Origin: Xenopus tropicalis
Lineage: Eukaryota; Chordata; Amphibia; Anura; Pipidae
DNA: 64,000 nt
Reading direction: 5' to 3'
Assembly (NCBI RefSeq): GCF_000004195.4
Contig: NC_030681.2
Location: 139,372,006-139,436,005 of the forward strand
In this document: positions 10,195 through 21,200 of the stretch, piece after piece
Numbering within the stretch: position 1 is the first letter of the stretch
How the letters are laid out: every line of letters starts with the position of its first letter
Made by a program: the position numbers and the translations under genes
Notes under the pieces: model-generated
Databases searched by the model: none
Told to the model about the DNA's origin: nothing
What the model saw: the letters and a program-made list of their open reading frames with translations, nothing else

Positions 10195-10610
10195 TATAAA
10201 GGAAAAGCATTCTTGTTTTTATATAACATAAGAACCTATGGCGCAAGTCACACATGAAAGTCACACATGCTTAGTATTTAAGCTTGCAGTTTTGGTCGCC
10301 TTAACATGTATATTCTATCCCTCAACAGAAAAAATTATAATGCATACACATGTAAGGAATGATTTCTAAGTGGAATATATATTTGTATATAACATAATAA
10401 CTTATGGTGCAAGTCACACATAGTATTTAAAATTATAACCTCAATATGTATATTCTATCTCTGGCAGATCCCTACAGGAAAAAATATAATATATATACAT
10501 GTTTAAGGAATGATTTTTTGGCTAGAATGTACAAAGGAAAAAAACTTTTATATTAATATTACATAAGAACCTAAGGTGTAAGTCACACATAGTTAGTATT
10601 TAGCATGGAT
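10195..10610. repeat. Imperfect tandem repeat, period about 167 bp, about 2.4 copies
   Basis: ACATAAGAACC/ACATAATAACTTATGG and GGYGCAAGTCACACAT recur at about 10227, 10393 and 10561. Between them ATGTATATTCTATC and AAGGAATGATTT recur in the same order. The copies are diverged, so the array is old. Confidence 0.7.
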
Positions 10611-10734
10611 ATGTGATACATATATATACGATAATGTGGTTTGTGTCAGATGTGTAAGATGGGATGTATTAATTGGCATCATGTGTGAAATATTGCGTGT
10701 ATAAGAGTATAATGTGTTTAGAAGGGGGTATTTC

Positions 10735-10790
10735 ACCTCTGATGAAGTCCCCAGGAAGAGAGGAAACACGTTAGCACCTAGAGGCATTTT
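10735..10790 (+). other. Hammerhead-like core remnant (Penelope-tail-like)
   Basis: CTGATGA (10739-10745) is followed 17 nt later by GAAAC (10763-10767), the two conserved strands of a hammerhead ribozyme core. The intervening AGTCCCCAGGAAGAGAG cannot form a good stem II in its present state. Penelope-like retroelements are known to carry hammerheads, and related motif pairs are common in frog repeats. This copy is probably a decayed remnant. Confidence 0.2.
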
Positions 10791-10799
10791 ATCTACCAT

Positions 10800-11126
10800 T
10801 TATACTGTAGTGATTTCTGCTGTTTTTAATTTGAAAAATTAAATGTGAATATGGATTCAGACTGAATAAGTCACTTTTGCTTTCAATTTGCAATGCCTGC
10901 TGGGATTGAAGCAGAGGAAATCCCCTGTGACTTGCATCTAATTACCCATACCTGCCGCTAATTGATAAAAGTAAGGGCTCGTACTGACGAGCATTTGGTT
11001 CTGTGCTCCCCTTGGTGGAATTCTCCTGCGTTCCACAGCAGAGGAGCGCAGGAATGAATGCACCTAATTCTTTTTGTCATTTGCTATGTTATTTTGTGTA
11101 GTTCATTTTCTAAGATCTATATTAAA
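10800..11126. other. Unique interval, no gene
   Basis: No open frame or transposon ends are recognised. A GGGCTCGTACTGACGAGC motif at about 10975 may be the edge of an old miniature element. Confidence 0.4.
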
Positions 11127-11385
11127 CAGCTGAACTGTATCTCTTTTACTGACTTCCTTGTTCTAGCTTGAAGCTCCACCCCTTTTTGCTGTCCAAGCCC
11201 TTCCTCTTTCTCTGACTATGAAGACCTCAAAGAAGTACCTACTGGGCATGCTGCCTCTGCTCCAATCAGGCGTACCCAGTGGGCACCTCTTTTGTCATAG
11301 TCAGAGAAAGAAGGAGTGCTCAGTAAGCAAAAGGGGGAGGAACTTCACACTAGAACAAGGAAGTGAAAGAGCTGCAGTTCAGCTG
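11127..11385. mobile_element. Palindromic MITE (CAGCTGAACTG ends)
   Basis: CAGCTGAACTGTATCTC... at the left and ...GAGCTGCAGTTCAGCTG at the right are inverted. Inside, ACTTCCTTGTTCTAG pairs with CTAGAACAAGGAAGT, and CCTTCCTCTTTCTCTGACTA pairs with TAGTCAGAGAAAGAAGG, so most of the 259 bp can fold as one long hairpin. No target duplication could be fixed. Non-coding. Confidence 0.75.
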
Positions 11386-12258
11386 CTTGTAATAGAGAAA
11401 ATAAATCTGCATGCAGGGAGGAAGGTATGTTATTCTGGGGGCTGTACAGAGTACTTTTAGACATGAACAAAAAAGGTTTTCTTATTGTTTAATAAAGTCT
11501 TTCATATTTTACACATATAATAAGACAAATATGTCCCAACAATGTTAGCGGCTGAATGAATCATCACTTTCCTTTCATAACATTCTTTTCCTTTGTCAGC
11601 CATAGAGTTAGGCTCTTATCATACCATTGTACAACAATCAGGAGTTTGTTAACTTAATTTGAAAAGAATGTTCCAATTTGTATGCAGCTTTCCAATTTGC
11701 ACGTTCCCTTCACTGCCCTTCACGTAATGAATTGAGTGCAATTACTAATTTGCCAACCACGAAAGCCACCATGGGATCGCTTCACCCACTGCAACAACTC
11801 CATGAATTTTAGTCTCAACAAACAGTGTAACAATTCATACACAGCATGATTAATAATGGGAAACAAAGGAACATGTCAGAGCCTTAAAACAAGAATTCCA
11901 TCAAACACATTTTCCAAGGTTCTAGAGAGCTCACAGGAGACTGTAATTAGATTACGTGAGTGCTTTCATTGGCTTATAGATTTCAATTGTAGATCAGTCC
12001 CAGTCACGTTTAATAGGAAACTCGCTTGTGCCGGATATAAATGAGGCAGAGAGACATCACTGAGGACTAGGAGTAATGTCTCACCCAGTAGGATTCATGG
12101 GCTTATCTACAGGGGGAACAATCTTGGTTGACCAAGCCAGAACTTCTTCATGAGACCGAAAATAAAATGTGACGGGAAACTGAACATCTAGTACTTTCAG
12201 ATTACACTTTTATCTGTATTTACTGAAGAGTAATAGTACATGTACCTTGTGAAAATAG
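11386..12258. other. Unique interval, no gene
   Basis: AT-rich DNA with no recognised element; short open frames look random. Confidence 0.45.
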
Positions 12259-13053
12259 TTAAAGGGGAACTACAGCTTCCAAAACAAAATGTGTTAAAGA
12301 GCCCCACAATATATCACTGTAATCTGTTCCTTCAAAAAATAGAAATAAATCACATTTTATATGCTGCAAAAAGTTCATCTCTCTCTGCTAGGGATGTAGC
12401 GAACCTAAAAAAAAAAGTTCGCAAGCTATTCTAGCGAAAATACGCGGCTTTTTTGCTATGTCGCACTAAACACCATGAAAACGGGATTTGCGGAAAAACG
12501 CCATGTGTGACTTGTGCTGCGTATTGTACAATACTTTTGCGACGATAAAAAACGCGGCGGAAAACGCGGCGCGAACCCAAACTGCGAACATACACTGAAG
12601 GTTCGCGAACACCCGATGTTCGCGCGAATTTGTTCGCCGGCGAACAGTTCGCTACATCTCCTCTCTGCTTCATGAAATCCTGCAAGGGGAGGAGGGACTA
12701 AAACACTAATGTTACAATATTAGCAGCATGCAGGAACTACATAAAAATGCATTGCACTGGGATGTTCCTTTCCTTATTGACATCACGTGCGCAGGGAATT
12801 GTGGGATTGGGAGGATGCAGGCTGAAGGCAGGCTGAGGACAGGCGACTACTGTTACATTTTATTTGAGTCACATAGTAGCCAGCCAGATCAGCAGGGGAG
12901 CAGGGGGCGGGGCTTAGGGAACTGTTCCAAACCATATTATTACATTAAAAATCATGAAAAGGCTGCAGATTTTTTTTATATATATTGGAAAGTTGCTTGA
13001 AATTATGTTTTCTTTCCAAAAAAGATTTGTGTTTGGGTGGAGTTCCCCTTTAA
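12259..13053 (+). mobile_element. T2/Kolobok-like MITE split by a hAT element
   Basis: TTAAAGGGGAACTACA at 12259 and GGAGTTCCCCTTTAA ending at 13053 are terminal inverted repeats with TTAA at both ends, the classic T2 arrangement. The hAT element at 12389-12660 interrupts it; removing that insert and one target copy restores an approximately 515-bp T2-type element. No transposase frame is present. Confidence 0.85.
12389..12660 (+). mobile_element. hAT-type MITE (TAGRGATGTAGCGAAC family), short copy with exact 8-bp TSD
   Basis: It begins TAGGGATGTAGCGAAC and ends GTTCGCTACATCTC, flanked by the exact duplication CTCTCTGC (12381-12388 and 12661-12668). The 272-bp interior includes ACGGGATTTGCGGAAAAACG and GCGGCG-rich segments related to the Harbinger-type element at 63097-63492, in the same orientation as that element. 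Confidence 0.85.
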
Positions 13054-13109
13054 GACAAGCATAGATTCATATAAACAGAGCAATATGTCCCAATGGCCTG
13101 GCATACTTA

Positions 13110-14063
13110 TGTAGGAATCTCCAAAATTGGGCCCCTAGGTTGGTTACCCCCAGGATAGACCCCAAGGGTGGGTGATACTTAATAGTGCAACACTTTTGGG
13201 TGGGTTGGCACCTAAATAGTTAATAGGGGATTAGCTTCCCTGCAGTTAAAGGTTATGGCCACAGGGTGGTACAGTTAGTATAAAAGGCTGTGCAGCCATG
13301 TGCAGCCAGGTCTTCCTGCCTGGGACCCCTCTGGAGAGAGGATAGTGACAGGCCAGTGAGTAGACAGTGAGTAAATGGTTATAGGCCGCTCTAGGAGTGG
13401 CAGACAGGATATTTAGCTGGGCAGCTTGGCCCCACCAGGAGACATACCGAGATTAAGATCTCCCAGCACTAATGGCTGGAGTCAGGGACTAAAGAGATAG
13501 GAATAGGAGTTTGCCTAATCCGGGGGATAGCCGGGTGACATTTCCGGAGTGAGGTCTCCAGGGGGTGTCCGCTCGTCGGGAGTACCGGGGATAGCCCTAG
13601 AGAGGGTATTCCGGCGTGAGTACCGGAGGGAACCCCAAAGGGAGGGTCATTTGGCTGGAGTGTTGCCGGTATCCCAGGAGAGAGGGACTCCTAAGGGAAT
13701 AGAAGGTCTCCTGACATATCCTGTGTAGCCTGTATGCAAAAGCTGTCTGCCACTCCACAAATAAACACATCACTTGGTTCAGCATACTTCAGAGTGTGTG
13801 TGTTACTCCTGGAGGATCTACACCGCCTGGTAAGAATCTACCCCAGGGAGGGGGCAAGGTGCCAGGAGGGCTGGGAGTCCCCAAGCAGAAGTATAATATC
13901 AAGTTCTCAGGAAGGGAGTTACAGTTCAGTCTGTCCCTATACTGGGTGGAGGCACGCCAAATAGTACAGCAACATCTGTTCCCCAAAGTAAGCGGGGCTC
14001 AGGATCCCTGTTAGCGCCACTAGATCTCAGCAGGTAGCAGCACATTCTATAAAGTGGGCTACA
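13110..14063 (+). mobile_element. Probable solo LTR (954 bp) with 4-bp TSD
   Basis: The segment starts TGTAGGAATCTCC and ends GTGGGCTACA (TGT...ACA). It is flanked by CTTA at 13106-13109 and 14064-14067. A TATA-like AGTATAAAAGGC lies at about 13278 and AATAAA at about 13760, so U3, R and U5 order is plausible. Four-base duplications also flank the Gmr1-type element in this window, but the sequences are not alike. No internal coding region adjoins. The assignment rests on structure only. Confidence 0.5.
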
Positions 14064-14067
14064 CTTA

Positions 14068-14709
14068 CTATAGCCTTTGCCTGTAAATTATTCACAAAAA
14101 GTGTCCAGGCCCCTGGCATTGATCCCTTCCCAGAAACATGCACACTGATTGGCCTCCCACCCCACGTGCATGATCATTCTGAACAATCAATGCCTGGCCA
14201 TGCATACAGATCCTACTCTACGTTCTCAGCCCGGGCACACGGCAGTTAATGTCTTTTTCTCAACAACAAAATGTCTCTTTTGATATTGACTGCAACTCAT
14301 TTCATTTAGAAGTGCATAGCTTTTTAACTAACCAGGCTTGGGGTGGGCTAGCAGGAGAACAGGAAAAAACCCAGTGGGCCCTGGCCTTCATTGGCCCTGC
14401 CAGCCCACCTTCCCCCTTCCTAGCCAGGACCTTCTCCCCTGATCACAGCTCCAAAGAGAAAAGAAAGAAGGTACATGGCACGTGGGGGTGGGGTGGGTGG
14501 ATGCCAGGAGGAGAGCCCTTGAAGTTGCACTTTCACTGGGCCCTGGATGCTCTAGTCTGACCCTGTACCCTGCCCACCAGAAAAAGAAAGCTCAACCTTT
14601 ATGTATGAGGAGCCTCTTACCCAACATGATGTCTACAGTTCTGGTCCTGCTGCTCTTGTATACATCTTGGGTCTCCTTTGTGTTCAGCGCTTTCAAATTT
14701 CCACTCCAA
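14068..14709. other. Unique interval, no gene
   Basis: No element ends were found. A stretch at about 14340-14420 (CCCAGTGGGCCCTGG...) recalls a small frog repeat, but its limits cannot be set. Confidence 0.35.
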
Positions 14710-14970
14710 CATGTTATTCATATAGCACATTATTATACATATTTATACAGCGCTTTACAGAGATCAGTCCTGTCCCAGTGTAGCCTACAACATAAGGTGC
14801 CTATCACTTTCATACACTAGGGTCAGCTCTTTCAGGGGCCAAGTGACCTGCCTGAAGGAAACCCACAGAAAGAACCCAAATTCCTTGCAGACAGTGCAAT
14901 CAAAATCAAACTCAGGACCCCAGCACTACAAGGCAAAAGTTCTACCCACTTGACCACTGCGCTGCCCAAT
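14710..14970 (+). repeat. LINE/SINE tail-like repeat
   Basis: TTATACAGCGCTTTACAGAG at the left and CCACTTGACCACTGCGCTGC at the right, with GGACCCCAGCACTACAAGGC between, form a block often seen in fish and amphibian interspersed repeats. I cannot assign it to one LINE family. Non-coding. Confidence 0.5.
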
Positions 14971-16139
14971 AACCAACATACCCCTCCAGGTCCACAATCA
15001 ATCTTTAGGGGAAGGGTTTACCAACCAGGGGTATTCTGGATGTCTAAACAGGGCAGTAATATATAACTCCAGAACTGTCAACCAACCCCATTGCGTGATG
15101 GAGATAATGATCCAGTCTTGGATTTTTTAAGCCTAAATTCTACTTCACACTAAATGAAAACATGAAATATGGTCTCAAAAAGGCCTGGAGTGGATCATTA
15201 TTTCTCTCATTATCATCTCTTTCATGGGGCTGGTTGGCAGCTTTGTAACTCCTATCAGCCAGGTCAATACTTGTGCTATGGTGGATTTGAGAATGGACAT
15301 AAAGCAATGGCTGGCAAAATGATGTGACCATGTCTATTTCTTGTATCCATAAATGTGTCTATCTTCATATACCTATTTATATGTCTGTCCACGTATTAAC
15401 AGGTTCCATCTACAGTACTGATCTAATGTATTTAGTAAAGCAATCTGAATAGTACAGTGTCCATTTACAGAACATTATAATGACATTCATCGCTGTACTC
15501 AATGATTTTGCAGTACCAGGTTCTTAATTCAAACCCTACAATTTAATAGCTTAATATTTTTTTTGCAATCTGTAACTAATTATAAAACATGGGCTACAAT
15601 GTTGCCAGTCTGAGCCTTTCCCCAGTGCTTACCTGTATCAGGTTATTTATTTCCTTCAGGCCTGGAAATGATATACAAGTGGATAGAAAACAACTGCGTG
15701 GGAGAGCTTTACACTGCTATTTTGTCTTGCTTTCAGTAAAAGTCAGTTTGCTCACCACTAAAAAAGTCTACAGTTCATATTTTCAGCAAATAGTTATTTT
15801 GTTCCAATTTCCAAATAACTAAGTATTAGGTAAACGTTTTCCATTGAAGCATTTCACTTTCAAAGTGTTACTGAAATCCTCCATTTATAGAGTAATACCT
15901 GTTCCAGCTTTCCTTTGCTTTAATAGTAATTTTGGATATTTCAAAACGCCCACTCTCAATTAACATGAGCATTAGAGCCTTTACATTGTGATTCCTTCAT
16001 CTTTGCTAGGGAATAACACAAGGGCCCAGAAATCAAACAATGGGTAGGGTTCTTTAAATATCATAGGGGCCTAGAGAGAATAAGTGCAACTGGCAGATAT
16101 TTCCTACAAACCCTCTCTTCCTGTGATTCATATCCTACA
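14971..16139. other. Unique AT-rich interval, no gene
   Basis: Several short open frames occur but none resembles a known domain. No repeat structure was noticed. Confidence 0.45.
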
Positions 16140-16147
16140 TCCATGAC

Positions 16148-16449
16148 TAATGATGGGCGAAATGTTTCGCCAGGCATAGATTCGCGGCGAATTTCTGTGT
16201 TTCGGCATTGGCGTAAAAATTCGCAGAGCGTCCAAAAATTGTCGCCCGCGACAAAAGAATAGCTGCGGGCAACAAAAATATAGCCGTGGGCAACAAAAAT
16301 ATAGCCGTGGGCGACAAAAAAATAGTCAATTCAGACCATTTTTTTGACGTGCGACATTTTCAGCATTTCGCGAATTTTTCCCCCCGAATCTTTTAAAAAT
16401 TTCGCAAATTTTTCAGCGAAGCAAAGCGGGACAGATTCGCTCATCACTA
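16148..16449 (+). mobile_element. hAT-type MITE (TAGTGATGAGC family), complete copy
   Basis: The ends are TAATGATGGGCGAAAT and ATTCGCTCATCACTA, flanked by TCCATGAC and TCTATGAC (7 of 8). The interior at about 16245-16330 repeats ACAAAAATATAGCCGTGGGC two to three times with a period near 24 bp. Non-coding. Confidence 0.8.
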
Positions 16450-16889
16450 TCTATGACAGTTCCTTCCATGGTATTTACAGAGTCTCCTGTAATTGCACCA
16501 ATTGGCCAGTCTTTAATAGACATCTTCCTCCAAACCCACAACTCCCTTCCATGTTAAAGGAAAGTGAACTGTGAATATCCCTGATGACAGAGGAGATGAA
16601 GATAGTGGGTGACATCTCCCTAACATGTAATAGAAGGCACAGAGCCATGGTGAAGCCCTTCACTGCTCAGTACAGAGGAGGTGATGACAGGTACGATATT
16701 ACCCCAGATCTAGTAATCCAGTCTAGTCCAATATAGTAAAGCCAATCTAATATTTTACATATACATATATAGGAGCATTGAGTGACACATGTATTTGCTT
16801 TTTTGCACTTTGTAAAAATGTAAATAACAGGTAAAACCATTAAAACTTCTTCACAACACTTCACTCATTTTATTCATTCTATCTCACCA
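16450..16889. other. Unique interval, no gene
   Basis: No recognised element or coding potential. Confidence 0.4.
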
Positions 16890-17430
16890 TCAGGCTCTGA
16901 CTTCAATTTATCCATTTCTGAAACTTTATGTGAAATTACTCCAAATAGCCCAGGTGCATTGTGTAAAATGTGTAGCCTTCTCCTCTCTAATGGAACCGAG
17001 CCTGATCCTACTTATGTTACACAATGGAGACAAGACTTAGACCTCAAAGAAACCTCAAATGACTGGAAGAATACTTGGCATAAAACAAGATCTTTATCTA
17101 GGAACATAGCAACCAAGGAATAATCATTCAAACTATTAACAAGATGGTATTTGATCCCTTAACGGAAACATGAAATAGACTCAACCATCTCACTTCTCTC
17201 TTTTACAGGGTGTTTAGACACTAGCTCTCTGATACATATCTGGTGGCCTTGTCCCATAGCTAAAGAATTCTAGAAAAAGGGTTGATCTTTTAATACAGCT
17301 TCTAAATTACAACATTACAAAGTCACCACTCCATCTACTTCTTAATCTACCCATTAAAGGCTGGTAACATTCCCTGTAAACATGTTCTGCAGCCAAATGG
17401 ACTCTTGCCTCACTATGACTGAAGGGCAGC
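16890..17430 (+). pseudogene. L1-type LINE ORF2 C-terminal remnant
   Basis: In frame 3 (codons starting at positions divisible by 3) the conceptual translation includes KLLTRWYLIP (17130-17159) and CLDTSSLIHIWWPCP (about 17211-17255). These match the conserved TRWY.TP and C...HIWW.CP signatures of the region downstream of reverse transcriptase in L1-type ORF2 proteins. At least three in-frame stops (for example 17160-17162) interrupt it, and the RT domain itself is absent. Upstream codons from about 16923 and downstream codons to about 17400 (AAKWTLA-like) remain recognisable. It is a decayed 5'-truncated copy. The Gmr1-type element inserted about 270 bp downstream. Confidence 0.65.
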
Positions 17431-17694
17431 CTTGAGTTTAGCTCTGTTTAACCAAAATGTAACAAACCTTCATTATGGAACGTGAGGTCCATAGGGGACA
17501 CTATAGCTACATTTATGGACCTATGGAATATTTGGATTCTACATATTGACCACTCTTTGTAATTCCCCCAGTTATTTCTTTGTTTTTTTCCTTTTCTTAA
17601 CATTTCATAATTAAATAAGCCAGGACCAAATTAAATAGATTATTTAAGACCATGATATAACAGGGTGAGTACACAGAATGTCATGTTACTATAG

Positions 17695-17698
17695 CAGC
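17695..17698. repeat. 4-bp target-site duplication, left copy
   Basis: CAGC immediately precedes the 5' LTR and recurs at 23132-23135 immediately after the 3' LTR. This defines the insertion and the LTR edges as TGT...ACA. Confidence 0.7.
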
Positions 17699-18209
17699 TG
17701 TAATAAAATGGCTGGGTTAGTTGTAGATGGACGATATGTTTCTCCCAGGGTTTTGCATAGTTGGTACCCTGGAACATGGAATAATTAATCACAAACCCAG
17801 CCCTTTAATACAGACCTTAGCAGCAAGGTGATTGCTGCAGCTGAGAGCCTTTTAAAAAGACTCCAGTGGGGGGAGGGAGAGTCTCTTCCCCACTACACAG
17901 GTAGCAGGAGCTGCGCTGCATGGGAAAGGTACTTATGATTTCTGATTTTGTTTGCTTCTATTAAGTTGGAGTTGGAAAAGCCACCCAACTGTAGTTAGGC
18001 TGCCAATTGTATTTAGCCAGCGCTCTGGTGCAAGGGTTTATTTTCCTGTTTCTTATTTTGTGTTTGTTACTGAAGTTTTGTAACAAAATAAACTGCTGGC
18101 ACTTGCCTTTAAGAGAGCAACCTCTGTGACTGCTATGTTTACCCTAAAAGACTGTGGGAAGCGGCCCTAAGACACTGAACCAGATCCCCCTGTAGGTTCA
18201 AGTGTCACA
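17699..18209 (+). mobile_element. 5' LTR of Gmr1-type retrotransposon (511 bp)
   Basis: It starts TGTAATAAAATGG and ends AAGTGTCACA. It matches 22621-23131 at every position except one (GTGGGGGG here, GTTGGGGG in the 3' LTR, near 17870). A TATA-like TTTTAAAAAGA lies at 17850-17860 and a polyadenylation signal AATAAA at 18087-18092, consistent with U3-R-U5 layout. One difference in 511 bp means insertion was recent relative to the other repeats here. Confidence 0.92.
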
Positions 18210-18211
18210 CG

Positions 18212-18229
18212 TGGTGGAGGACGCGGGCA
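18212..18229 (+). promoter_or_regulatory. Primer-binding site candidate
   Basis: Two bases after the 5' LTR, TGGTGGAGGACGCGGGCA begins with TGG, the complement of a tRNA CCA end. The next bases resemble the complement of the 3' end of vertebrate tRNA-Ala (a few mismatches, from memory). The primer identity is therefore tentative. Confidence 0.6.
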
Positions 18230-18270
18230 CCACACTCAAGTCTGAGGGTAAAAGTACTGTTGTTGCCAAG

Positions 18271-21200
18271 ATGGAGGATGTTATAAAAGCTCTCATTCAG
18301 TCCACTGCAGTGCAGCAAGAAACAAACAGACAAGCTGCTCAGAGTGTTGCAGCTTTGCAGCAGCTGGTTGTACAACATGGAGAAAGTGTTGCTACCCTTG
18401 CCAAAATCCAGAAGGAAAGCACTGAAACGTTAGTGCGACAATTGGCAGAAGTACAGGCAGAGGCCCGCGAGGAACAGCAGGCGGCTGTACAAATGGTGCA
18501 ACAGGAAATCCAGGCCTTATCAGAAAAGGTCAATGCAAACCCTGTGGCCACACAGCAAGCGAATAAGCTGATACGGGCAAGTCATTACCTGCAAAAGATG
18601 GCAGCCACTGATGATGTTGAGGCATACCTACTAGCCTTTGAACGCACCGCTGAGAGGGAAGGATGGCCAGCCGGAGAATGGGCAAGTTTACTAGCGCCTT
18701 TCCTAAGTGGAGAACCCCAGAAGGCATATTATGATCTGGAACCTGCAGAGGCCAGCAACTACAATAAATTGAAGGCAGAAATTCTTGCACGTCTGGGAGT
18801 GACAGCTGCAGTCCGGGCCCAAAGATTCCACTCTTGGTCTTTTGTTCCGGACAAGGCTGCCCGATCGCAGATGTTTGACCTGATACATTTGGCTAGGAAG
18901 TGGTTACAGCCTGACATCAACTCTGCCATCCATATTGTAGAGTTGCTTGTAATGGATCGCTTCCTGAGGGCTTTACCAGCTTCACTACGACGGTGGGTAA
19001 GTCAAAGTGACCCCCAGAATGTTGACCAGTTGGTCGCCTTGGTCGAAAGATACATTGCTGCTGGAGAACTTAGTAACCCACCGAGAGCAGAGCGGTTCTC
19101 TGGTACCAAGATCCTAAGTCACACTAGGTCTGGTAAGACTGGTTCAAAGTTAAAGGACGATGGGGAACAGCTTGGCACTAGACGGCAGTTTGATAATACA
19201 GTAAAATGTTTCAAATGTTTTGAATATGGACATATGTCTAAAGACTGCCCTTTAAATGTTGAACCTATGCAATGTGATATGAGTTACAGGGGTAAACCCC
19301 ACTCGTTGCTTACAAGAAAGGCAGGTTCAGATGTTGTAAGTTGTTATGCGGGGAAACCACAATGGTGTACCATAAAAGTAAATGGGAAAGAGGTACAAGC
19401 ATTACTTGACTCAGGGAGTATGGTAACCCTAGTAACCAGGTCCCTTGTGCCTCAAAGTAAAATTAATCATGCAAAACAAGTGGGAGTTGTCTGTGTACAT
19501 GGAGATAGACAGGATTATCCTACCGCCCAGGTCACCCTGTCTACCCCATCTGGGTCTATGGATTACCAAGTCGGAGTGGTTCCCCAGCTGGCATACGAAG
19601 TGGTTTTGGGGAGAGATTTTCCTTATTTTCTGAATTTATGGGCTTTTGTCACCTATAAGTCACAAGAGTCCTTAAGGGGTACAAATGACCTTGAATATGC
19701 ATTTCCCTTTGCTGATGTGCAGTCTGATGAGGTATTACGTAGTGAGGTAGGCTGCAAGGCCCCAACCCCGCTTCAGGTTTTGGTAGGGGACAATACAAGC
19801 AGTGATACAGAGCCCCGCACCTCTGATGAGCCTGAGAGGGAATTAGCTGACTTAGAAGTCAGCCCCGTTAATTATAAGAGTGCACAGTGGGAAGATCCCA
19901 CTTTGCTGGAACCTAGGCGTAATGTTCAGGTGACAAATGGTGTTAGAAATAACCCAGATGGCTCCCTTTCTTATCCTTATTTTGAAGTGTCTAATGACCT
20001 TCTATATCGTGTAGAAAAGAGAGGTGATGACATACATAAACAGTTGTTGGTTCCCCAGGCCTTCCGTAATACTGTGCTAAGGCTTGCACACAGTCACGTA
20101 TTAGGAGGGCATTTAGGGGTGGAGAAAACAAAAGAACGCGTTTTAAGGCGATTTTACTGGCCCGGGGTGTTTGCTGCCATTAGCAACTATTGTTCCTCAT
20201 GCCCTGACTGCCAGCGTACTGCTCCCCAGAAAGCATATAGGAGCCCACTTGTGCCTTTGCCAATAATTGATGTACCGTTTGATAGGATAGCAATGGACCT
20301 GGTCGGTCCACTTATAAAGTCTGCTAGGGGTCACCAATACATTCTAGTTGTTGTGGACTATGCCACACGTTACCCTGAGGCTATTCCCCTACGCAATACT
20401 ACAGCAAAGAGTATAGCGAAAGAACTAATGTTCATGTTTAGTAGGGTGGGTATCCCCAGGGAAATTCTGACAGACCAAGGGACACCATTTATGTCCAGGG
20501 TTACAAAAGAGTTGTGCAAATTGTTGCAAATAAAGCATCTCAGGACATCTGTATACCACCCGCAGTCAGATGGTCTTGTCGAAAGGTTTAATAAAACCTT
20601 AAAAACCATGCTCCGTAGAGTGATTGATAAGGATGGGAAAAATTGGGACTTCTTGCTGCCTTACCTAATGTTTGCAATCAGGGAAGTTCCCCAATCCTCA
20701 ACAGGTTTTTCCCCGTTTGAATTGTTGTATGGTCGGCACCCCAGAGGGTTGCTGGACACAGTTAAAGAAACCTGGGAGCATGAAACTACCCCTCACCGTA
20801 GTGTGATAGAACATGTGGCTCAGATGCAAGATAGGATTGAGGCCATTATACCTATTGTACGTGAGCACATGCTAAAAGCACAGGAAGCTCAAAGAAACTC
20901 ATACAATAGAAATGCTAGGCTGCGTGTATTTCAGCAAGGGGACAGAGTACTTGTTTTAGTCCCTACTGTAGAGAATAAATTTCTAGCAACCTGGCAGGGC
21001 CCTTATGAGGTAATTGAAAGAGTTGGCGTGGTTAACTATAAAATACGGCAACCAGGTAGAAGGAAGCCTGAACAGATATATCATGTTAACCTGCTAAAGC
21101 CATGGAAAGACAGGGAAGTCTTAATGGCAACACAGTCTCCAGACTCTCCGATTGATATGAAAGAAGTACCAGAGGTTAATATAGCAGACACCCTGTCAAC

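Noticed and set aside
18202..18270. Extending the Gag-Pol start upstream of ATG 18271
   Set aside because: The upstream codons begin with GTG and cover the LTR end and primer-binding site; no ATG is present there.
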